A stretch of 64,000 bases of DNA from Fimenecus sp036652055 (GTDB taxonomy: Bacteria; Bacillota; Clostridia; Oscillospirales; Acutalibacteraceae): positions 1-64,000 of the forward strand of contig JAVVWP010000004.1 in NCBI GenBank assembly GCA_036652055.1, given 5' to 3'. The notes under the pieces are model-generated. The model did no database searches. It worked only from the letters and a program-made list of their open reading frames with translations, and was not told the origin of the DNA. A program made the translations under genes and the position numbers. Below, piece by piece: positions 57,945 to 64,000 of this stretch; position 1 is the first letter of the stretch, and the number at the start of each line of letters is the position of its first letter.

Positions 57945-60900
57945 ATGCTTTACACTTTAAACAAGGCAAATTATCGTGATTTTGATACATATGAAATTTG
58001 TAAACTTTCTGGGAGAGCTTATTTTATTCCTTATTCTGACAAAAAAGCTCTTAAAAAAACAACCTGCCTTACCGAGCGTTATGAAAGTGACAAGGTTAGG
58101 GTTTTATCAGGTGAATGGGATTTTAAATATTACGATAAGTTAAGCGTAATGCCAACTGATTTTGACAGTGAAAGAACTTCGTTTGACAAGGTTACCGTTC
58201 CATCAACTTGGCAAAGAACAGGATATGATGCCCCTGCTTATATAAATCAATCATATGCGTTCAAATTAGTTCCACCTGAACTGCCTCAAGATTTCCCTGT
58301 TTCTATATATAGAAAAAAAATTGATATTCAAAATCTTGACAAGACATATATAATCACATTTTTAGGTGTTGTTGCCTGCCTTGACCTTTATGTTAACGGC
58401 AAATATGTTGGTTACAGCGAGGGGGCTCATAATTCTGCTGAATTTGACATCACTGAGCTTGTTTGCGAGGGCGAAAACGAAATAATTGCAGTAGTTTATA
58501 AATGGTCAACAGGCACTTTTATTGAGTGTCAAGATATGTTCAGAGAAAACGGAATATTCAGAGATGTTCTTCTTTGTGAATATGACAAAACATATGTTAA
58601 TGATTATGAAATAAAAACTGTTAGGCAAGATGATGGCAAATATAATTTAGATTTATCAACATCAGTTCTTGGCGATACAAATGGCTATTCTTTAGAAGTT
58701 GAACTCTTTGATAACAAGAAGTCGCTTGCTAAAGCTGTTTGTGACGCTTCAAAAGATGCTAAAATATCGCTCAGTTCACTTTTAGTTGAAGAATGGAATG
58801 CTGAAGTTCCTACTATTTATGAGCTTTTTATAACACTTAAAAAAGGTGACGAGGTTATTAGCGTTATTAGAAACTTTACAGGATTTAAAACAGTTGAAAT
58901 TGTTGAAGATGTTTTTAAATTTAACAAAGCTTCTATCAAAATGAAGGGTGTTAATCACCACGACAGCAACCACAAAACAGGCTATGTTATGTCGGCTGAT
59001 GATATTTCTGAAGATTTAACCCTTATGAAAGAGCTGAATGTAAACACTGTTCGTACCTCTCACTATCCGCCTGACCCTATGTTTATTACACTTTCTGATA
59101 TTTTAGGTATGTATATCGTTGACGAGGCTGATATTGAAGCTCACGGCACTTGCTGTATGGGCAAGCTTAATCTTTATAAGCCTAACTATATTAGTGACGA
59201 CCTTAAATGGGCTGACCGCTATGTTGACAGAGTTAGCAGAATGTACTATCGTGACAGAAACCACCCATCTATTACTATGTGGTCGCTTGGCAATGAAGCT
59301 GGTGGATATGCTTGTCAAGATAAATGCTATGATTTTCTTAAAAGCGTTTGCCCTGAAATTCCTGTTCATTATGAGGGTGCTATAAGAACAAAGAAAGTCG
59401 CTTATGATGTTGTTTCAGAAATGTATACTGACAGCGGAACTGTTGATAAAATCGGCAGAGATGAAAACGGGAAGAAGTATTTTGGAAAGCCTTTCTATCT
59501 TTGTGAATACTGCCACGCTATGGGCGTTGGCCCTGGCTGTCTTGAAGATTATTGGAAAGTTTTCTATTCTAATGAAAAACTTATGGGCGGATGTATTTGG
59601 GAATGGTGTGACCACGCAGTATATCATTCTCCTGATGATACAAAATATAAATATGAATACACCTATGGCGGTGACCACGGTGAAAAAATTCACGATAGCA
59701 ACTTCTGTGTTGACGGTCTTGTTTATCCTGACAGAACACCTCACACAGGCGCTCTTGAAATGAAAGAAGTTTATCGCCCACTCCGCAGTGAAAAAGTAGA
59801 TGACTGTATGTATTGCATTACAAACACAAATCGCTTTAAAAATGCTGATTATATCACAATTAACTGGGAACTTTGTGAAAATGGCGTAGCTGTAAAATCA
59901 GGAAAAGCTGTTGAAAATATTGCTCCTACACATTCAGCAGTTATGAAAATTCCAGTTGAAATTGAAAACAAAGATGAAGATTATCAGCTTAATTTTACTT
60001 ATACCGATGAAAATGGTTTTGTAATTGCAAAAGAGCAACACATCTTAAATGATGCTAAAAAGTTTATAAAAATTGATGAAGATGAAAAAGCATCACTTTC
60101 TACCATTGACAAAACTTATGAAGTTTCATTTGATGATGGCAAAATTGCTTTTGATAAAACCACAGGCGAAATCCTTAATTACACCGTTGAGGGGAATGAA
60201 TTAATTAATCTTTTCCCTGCTTCAAATGTTAAGGGAATTGTTCCTAATATTTACAGAGCTCCGCTTGACAATGAAACATATGGCGGTCAGCCAAAGTGGG
60301 ACAAAAAAATCCTCGCCTCCATCTCCCCTGTTTTTAAAGGAATGGATGCTAAGGAAAAAGACGGAATTGTATTTTTAAAAGCTTATTATGTGTTTAAGTT
60401 CGGTTTGAAAAGATTTTATGAATGCCATATCAAATATGAAATTCACGGTGACGGGACAATTAAAGTTAAAACAAATCTCATTCGCAAATTCAAAGCATTT
60501 AAAGACCTTCCTCGTTTTGGAATTATGCTTGAGCTTCCTAAAGAATTTTGCAATGTAGAATATTATGGCAGAGGAAGTAGTGAAAATCTTTGCGACCTCA
60601 ACTCTCAAGCACCTATTGGAATTTATAAAGATGTTGTAGCTGATATGCATGAGGATTATATTATGCCTCAAGATAATGGCAATCACGGTGGCACAAAATA
60701 TGTTAAGCTTACTAACGATAATGGCGTTGGAATTGAGATAATCGGCTCACCTAAATTTAGTTTTAATGTTCACGATTACACTCAAAAAACTTTGACTGAT
60801 GCTAAACATCGTGAAGATGTTTTAAGATGCAACAGCACAGTTCTTACTGTTGACGGATTTATTCGTGGTGCTGGCTCTAACAGCTGTGGCCCTGACACTC

Positions 60901-60974
60901 TGCCTCAATATCGCTTTACCTTTGAGAAGTCAATTGAATATAAATTCTATATTAAGCCTATCGTAAAGGACTAA
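57945..60974 (+). CDS. lacZ: Beta-galactosidase (GH2, LacZ type)
   Basis: A 1009-residue enzyme of the full-length five-domain LacZ type. Sugar-binding and Ig-like domains lead into a TIM barrel with acid/base Glu451 (WSLGNEAGG) and nucleophile Glu521 (YLCEYCHAMG), then the metal-site GVNHHDSNHKTGYVM (in part) region. The C-terminal beta-sandwich (bgal_small_N) ends with HNVHDYTQKTLTDAKH-like FNVHDYTQKTL. It hydrolyses lactose and other beta-galactosides in the cytoplasm. RBS is AAGGGGG. The GNAT gene follows after three bases. Confidence 0.96.
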   Translation: MLYTLNKANYRDFDTYEICKLSGRAYFIPYSDKKALKKTTCLTERYESDKVRVLSGEWDFKYYDKLSVMPTDFDSERTSFDKVTVPSTWQRTGYDAPAYINQSYAFKLVPPELPQDFPVSIYRKKIDIQNLDKTYIITFLGVVACLDLYVNGKYVGYSEGAHNSAEFDITELVCEGENEIIAVVYKWSTGTFIECQDMFRENGIFRDVLLCEYDKTYVNDYEIKTVRQDDGKYNLDLSTSVLGDTNGYSLEVELFDNKKSLAKAVCDASKDAKISLSSLLVEEWNAEVPTIYELFITLKKGDEVISVIRNFTGFKTVEIVEDVFKFNKASIKMKGVNHHDSNHKTGYVMSADDISEDLTLMKELNVNTVRTSHYPPDPMFITLSDILGMYIVDEADIEAHGTCCMGKLNLYKPNYISDDLKWADRYVDRVSRMYYRDRNHPSITMWSLGNEAGGYACQDKCYDFLKSVCPEIPVHYEGAIRTKKVAYDVVSEMYTDSGTVDKIGRDENGKKYFGKPFYLCEYCHAMGVGPGCLEDYWKVFYSNEKLMGGCIWEWCDHAVYHSPDDTKYKYEYTYGGDHGEKIHDSNFCVDGLVYPDRTPHTGALEMKEVYRPLRSEKVDDCMYCITNTNRFKNADYITINWELCENGVAVKSGKAVENIAPTHSAVMKIPVEIENKDEDYQLNFTYTDENGFVIAKEQHILNDAKKFIKIDEDEKASLSTIDKTYEVSFDDGKIAFDKTTGEILNYTVEGNELINLFPASNVKGIVPNIYRAPLDNETYGGQPKWDKKILASISPVFKGMDAKEKDGIVFLKAYYVFKFGLKRFYECHIKYEIHGDGTIKVKTNLIRKFKAFKDLPRFGIMLELPKEFCNVEYYGRGSSENLCDLNSQAPIGIYKDVVADMHEDYIMPQDNGNHGGTKYVKLTNDNGVGIEIIGSPKFSFNVHDYTQKTLTDAKHREDVLRCNSTVLTVDGFIRGAGSNSCGPDTLPQYRFTFEKSIEYKFYIKPIVKD

Positions 60975-60977
60975 TGA

Positions 60978-61418
60978 ATGCTTAAAAATATTTGGTATAA
61001 TGAGGGCGAAGATTTTTCGCCCTCAAAAGATGTAAGGACTAAAGTTTTTGTAATTGAACAAGGCTATCCTCTTGAGCTTGAGTTTGATGATTTAGATGAA
61101 ATCTGCCCTCATATTGTCGTTTTCGATGAATTGCTCCCAATAGCAACAGGGCGGATTGTCAAGGTCGATGAAACCACTGCAAAGCTTGGCAGAATTGCAG
61201 TTTTAAAGGAATACAGAGGGCAACATATCGGTGAAAGAGTAGTTACTGCTCTTATTGAAAAAGCAACCAATATGGGGTTTAGCACCCTTAAAATCAGCGC
61301 TCAAACTTATGCAACTGCGTTTTATGAAAAGTTTGGGTTTGAAAAATATGGAAGTGAATATTTAGATGTTCACCTGTTGCATATCGATATGATTAGACTT
61401 AAAAAAACTAATGCTTGA
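60978..61418 (+). CDS. GNAT family N-acetyltransferase (ElaA-like)
   Basis: A 146-residue acetyltransferase. The acetyl-CoA loop is AVLKEYRGQHIGERVVTALI (in part: EYRGQHIGERVV), with LKISAQTYATAFYEKFGFEKYG (in part) as motif B. The N-terminal VRTKVFVIEQGYPLELEFDDLD (in part) is typical of ElaA-type enzymes. Substrate unknown. Start ATG at 60978 is seven bases behind AAAGGA, next to the lacZ stop, so it is in the lacZ unit. Confidence 0.85.
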   Translation: MLKNIWYNEGEDFSPSKDVRTKVFVIEQGYPLELEFDDLDEICPHIVVFDELLPIATGRIVKVDETTAKLGRIAVLKEYRGQHIGERVVTALIEKATNMGFSTLKISAQTYATAFYEKFGFEKYGSEYLDVHLLHIDMIRLKKTNA

Positions 61419-61443
61419 ATTTTTTCTTTTTTTATTATATAAT
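61415..61443 (+). promoter_or_regulatory. Promoter of the GH-like gene
   Basis: TTGAAT (61415-61420), 17 bases, TATAAT (61438-61443). The -35 overlaps the GNAT stop codon. Confidence 0.65.
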
Positions 61444-61485
61444 ACTTTTTAAAGGCACTTAAATAAGTTTTTAAGGAGAAATAAA

Positions 61486-63621
61486 ATGAGTTATTGGGTT
61501 TTAAACGGTAACAATTATATTGCAAGCATTGAAATGAAAAACGAAAGCGTAGTTCTTTCAAATGGTCTTATTAAAAGAGAGGTTATGCTTAAAAATTCAG
61601 CTACTAAATCATTTTTTAGTATCGAAAAAGATGTTGAATTAATCAGTGAACCACTTTGCGATACGCACATTTTTATTAATCGCAAGAAAATAAGCCTTGA
61701 TGATGGGTTTACATTTATAAGTGCAGAGCCATCAAAACAGCTTAAGCTTGTTGAATTTAAAGAAACTCCTTCTATGACCGAAAAGCACGAATATCCACCA
61801 AAAGGTAAATCAATTGATTTGACCTATAAAAATGATGATTTAAAGCTTAAAATCATCGTTCATTTTGAGATTTATGATTTTATCCCCACTATTATGAAAA
61901 CGGTTTTCGTTGAGAATTATAGCACCGAGGAAATAACAATTGACAATATAGTAACTGATGCAATGAGCATAAAAGATAACAGGGATTTATTGTTTGTTGA
62001 CAGCAATTTCAATGCTGCAATGGAATTTTTAGGGCTTGAATTTGAACAGTATGCTAAGCTTTATGCGAGGTATCAATATGATATTTTAGAGGTTGCACCA
62101 CTTTATCGAATGAATGTAAAGCTTAAAAAAGGCGAAGTTCTTCAATCAATTGTTGCTTATGAAATGTGCTTTAGTGCGGAGTACTATGAGCAAAAGCTTA
62201 TTGAAATAAAAACTATGTATAGATTTATTGCACCTTGGTGCCTTGATAATGTTCTGTTTTTTCATCTTATTTCAAATAGAACTAAAGATATTGAAAAAGC
62301 TGTTGATGAGTGCTGCGAAGTCGGTGCTGAAATGATAATTCAATCATTCGGTTCGGGCGTTAGAATGGAAAGTAGCAGCGAAAGGTATCTTAGCAGAATT
62401 AAAAAAGCTTATGACTATGGGCATAAAAAAGGCATAAAAATGGGTGCATATACTCTCGCTTATGTTAAGAATTATCGCCCTGTTAGAGGTGACGAGGCTC
62501 TTAACCACGATGCAAGCCATATTTGCAGATGCCTTGCTGATGAATGGTCGCAAAAATATACAAAAAGCATTCTTAACTTCATTGACAAAACAGGTGCTGA
62601 TGCTATTGAAATTGATGGGCCTTATGGTATGATGCTTTGTTCTGGCGGAAAAACGCATTTGCACGAGGACTTTACCGATTCACAATATCGCCAATGGAAA
62701 ATGTCAGTAATTGACTGGTATATCGAGCTTAAAAAGCGTGGTATTTATATTAATGCCCCTGATTGGCATTTTTTAAATGGCACAAACAGAACAGGTATTG
62801 GCTATGAAGAAATTGCTTTTTCGGAAAAGAGAAGCGAACAATTAATCACTTCGAGAATTTATTATTATAAAGGTACTTTTACAAAAAGTCCATCACAAGG
62901 TTGGGGATTTTTACCTCTTAATGTTTATCACGGTGGTGGAAAAGATGCAATTTTCTGCCCAACTGACAAAAATAATTTTGAATATGATTGGGCGCTTGCT
63001 CAAATTACTGCAAGTGGAGTTTGGCCAACTATTAGAGGAAAAAGGATTTATGACACGCAAGAAGGCAAAGAAACATTAACTAAATGGATTAGCATATTTA
63101 AAAAATATAGAAATGTTTTAAATGGAATTACAGTTCATTTTATGCCACCTCAAATTGATAAATACAACCCTGAGCGAACAACCTCTATTGATGCAATATT
63201 AAATCAGCTTCCATATGGCGAAAATCGTGGATTTTTAATGTTCTTCAATCAAACCGATAAGGCTATAAAGCAGAAAGTCAATGTGCCTGTTTTTTACACA
63301 GGACTTACAAATTTAAAAACGCCCCCTGCCCCATTTGCAAACACAAAAAATTCTGATATTGAATATCCGCTTTATGGTGACAGTCCATTTCCACTTATGA
63401 TTAAAGGGCGTGATGGCAAAGAGCGGAATTTCATAACCGATAAAAAGGTTTTTGACAAAGAAATCCCTGCTATGCCCACACCAAAAAATACTGATAAAAC
63501 TATCACTGTTTCTCAAAATGATCAAAGCCCTAAAGTCTATAATATTGATACAAACGGTAACATTCAAATGGAACTTCAAATACCACCAATGACATATCAA
63601 TGGTTTATAATGAAAGAATAA
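61486..63621 (+). CDS. Putative glycoside hydrolase of uncharacterised family
   Basis: A 711-residue cytoplasmic protein with no signal peptide. Residues 1-250 look like a beta-sandwich, 260-560 like a TIM barrel, and the rest a beta domain. Barrel-like segments are FFHLISNRTKDIEKAVDECCE (in part), GAEMIIQSFGSG, KKGIKMGAYTLAY, DAIEIDGPYG (Glu375 and Asp377, candidate nucleophile), GIYINAPDWHF, and GYEEIAFSEKR (Glu441-442, candidate acid/base). The layout is that of GH clan D or related alpha-glycosidases, but the motifs match no family I can name. Position after lacZ suggests galactoside or glycan breakdown. RBS is AAGGAGA and it has its own promoter. Confidence 0.6.
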   Translation: MSYWVLNGNNYIASIEMKNESVVLSNGLIKREVMLKNSATKSFFSIEKDVELISEPLCDTHIFINRKKISLDDGFTFISAEPSKQLKLVEFKETPSMTEKHEYPPKGKSIDLTYKNDDLKLKIIVHFEIYDFIPTIMKTVFVENYSTEEITIDNIVTDAMSIKDNRDLLFVDSNFNAAMEFLGLEFEQYAKLYARYQYDILEVAPLYRMNVKLKKGEVLQSIVAYEMCFSAEYYEQKLIEIKTMYRFIAPWCLDNVLFFHLISNRTKDIEKAVDECCEVGAEMIIQSFGSGVRMESSSERYLSRIKKAYDYGHKKGIKMGAYTLAYVKNYRPVRGDEALNHDASHICRCLADEWSQKYTKSILNFIDKTGADAIEIDGPYGMMLCSGGKTHLHEDFTDSQYRQWKMSVIDWYIELKKRGIYINAPDWHFLNGTNRTGIGYEEIAFSEKRSEQLITSRIYYYKGTFTKSPSQGWGFLPLNVYHGGGKDAIFCPTDKNNFEYDWALAQITASGVWPTIRGKRIYDTQEGKETLTKWISIFKKYRNVLNGITVHFMPPQIDKYNPERTTSIDAILNQLPYGENRGFLMFFNQTDKAIKQKVNVPVFYTGLTNLKTPPAPFANTKNSDIEYPLYGDSPFPLMIKGRDGKERNFITDKKVFDKEIPAMPTPKNTDKTITVSQNDQSPKVYNIDTNGNIQMELQIPPMTYQWFIMKE

Positions 63622-63646
63622 TTAATCTTTAAAGGAAGCAATCTAT

Positions 63647-64000
63647 ATGGATTTAAAAGAAAGAGCGAAAAATTTAAAAAAAGATATTCCAGCAGTATTT
63701 CTTGCACTTAAACATAAAAAAACTCCGTGGTATGCAAAAATAATTGCCGCATTAACTGTTGGCTACGCTCTTTCTCCTATTGATTTTATTCCTGATTTTA
63801 TTCCTGTTCTTGGCTATTTAGATGATATTATTATTCTTCCACTATTAGTATTATTAGTTATTAAACTCATTCCAGATGATGTGTTTGCTCAGTGTAGAAA
63901 AGACGCTGAAAATTTATGGGAAGATGGAAAGCCTAAAAAATGGTATTATGCTATTCCTATTGTGCTTTTTTGGATAATAATTGTTTTTCTTATTGCCAAA
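63647..64000 (+). CDS. DUF1232 (YkvA-like) membrane protein, cut by window end
   Basis: The first 118 codons of a rightward gene are present and run off the window. After a basic helix (MDLKERAKNLKKDIPAVFLA in part) comes the YkvA/DUF1232 motif: TPWYAKIIAALTVGYALSPIDFIPDFIPVLGYLDDIII (in parts YALSPIDFIPDFIP and GYLDD). A second membrane segment begins near the end (IPIVLFWIIIVFLIA). The family is of unknown function. RBS AAAGGAAG precedes ATG at 63647. Confidence 0.88.
   Translation, partial: MDLKERAKNLKKDIPAVFLALKHKKTPWYAKIIAALTVGYALSPIDFIPDFIPVLGYLDDIIILPLLVLLVIKLIPDDVFAQCRKDAENLWEDGKPKKWYYAIPIVLFWIIIVFLIAK

Noticed and set aside
1..64000. CRISPR arrays, tRNA or 5S/16S/23S rRNA genes, prophage or transposase genes
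   Set aside because: I read both strands for these and saw no array-like spaced repeats, cloverleaf genes, phage structural genes or transposase motifs.

Overview
The window is AT-rich chromosomal DNA from a low-GC Firmicute, most likely a gut-type anaerobe of class Clostridia (Oscillospirales-like). This is inferred from gene content: a spoVA-type sporulation gene, groESL under a CIRCE operator, a divIVA/sepF/yggS cell-division block, the ymcA-miaB-mutS-mutL-miaA order shared with Bacillus, an ECF transporter core, and a split transketolase. No plasmid, phage, transposase, CRISPR array, tRNA or 5S/16S/23S rRNA was found. The only RNA gene recognised with confidence is the RNase P RNA.

Layout. 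1-1191: start of an unknown leftward gene, then a DUF421/DUF4363 membrane pair. 1192-8485: a carbohydrate region with two ROK-type repressors, an orphan PTS IIC-like permease, a lone spoVAE-like gene, and a leftward operon of ROK repressor, GPH sugar symporter and GH36 alpha-galactosidase-like enzyme. 8604-12869: a divergent type IIA topoisomerase pair. 12952-16090: DUF1653 protein, RecD2 helicase, a small membrane protein and the RNase P RNA. 16271-27713: a leftward collinear run ruvC-ruvA-ruvB-methyltransferase-ecfA1-ecfA2-ecfT-truA-DUF5711-cvpA-pgsA-clpE-like. 27840-29171: an orphan O-antigen-ligase-type membrane protein. 29358-31427: CIRCE-groES-groEL and a terminator shared with the convergent operon. 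31439-47147: a long leftward run from an alpha/beta hydrolase through miaB, ymcA-like, mutS, mutL, miaA, HlyD-like, yggS, sepF, divIVA, lspA, rluD and HAD to the transketolase halves. 47439-49625: rightward SCP2-like and B12/radical-SAM (DUF4080) genes. 49625-49933: a mosaic of palindromic intergenic repeats. 49972-55293: leftward operon trpS-pheA-malic enzyme-hydrolase-RDAC-like-tcdA. 55446-57514: a small orphan gene and a DEAD-box helicase, each with its own promoter. 57515-57944: a structured intergenic region. 57945-64000: rightward lacZ (GH2), GNAT, a large uncharacterised glycoside-hydrolase-like protein, and the start of a DUF1232/YkvA protein.

How the genes fit together. Both ends of the window serve galactoside use: GH36 enzyme, GPH symporter, GH2 beta-galactosidase and a probable new hydrolase, with two unusual ROK repressors as likely controllers. 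The middle is housekeeping: recombination and mismatch repair, tRNA modification, division-site proteins, chaperonin, micronutrient uptake and phospholipid synthesis. From 8.6 to 57.5 kb every gene except groESL and the SCP2/radical-SAM pair reads leftward, which suggests the lagging side of a single replichore.

No single completely new system stands out. The best leads are the uncharacterised GH-like protein, the divergent topoisomerase pair, a MiaB without its TRAM domain, the ROK regulators without their zinc motif, the RNase P RNA/RBS hairpin arrangement, and several structured intergenic elements.
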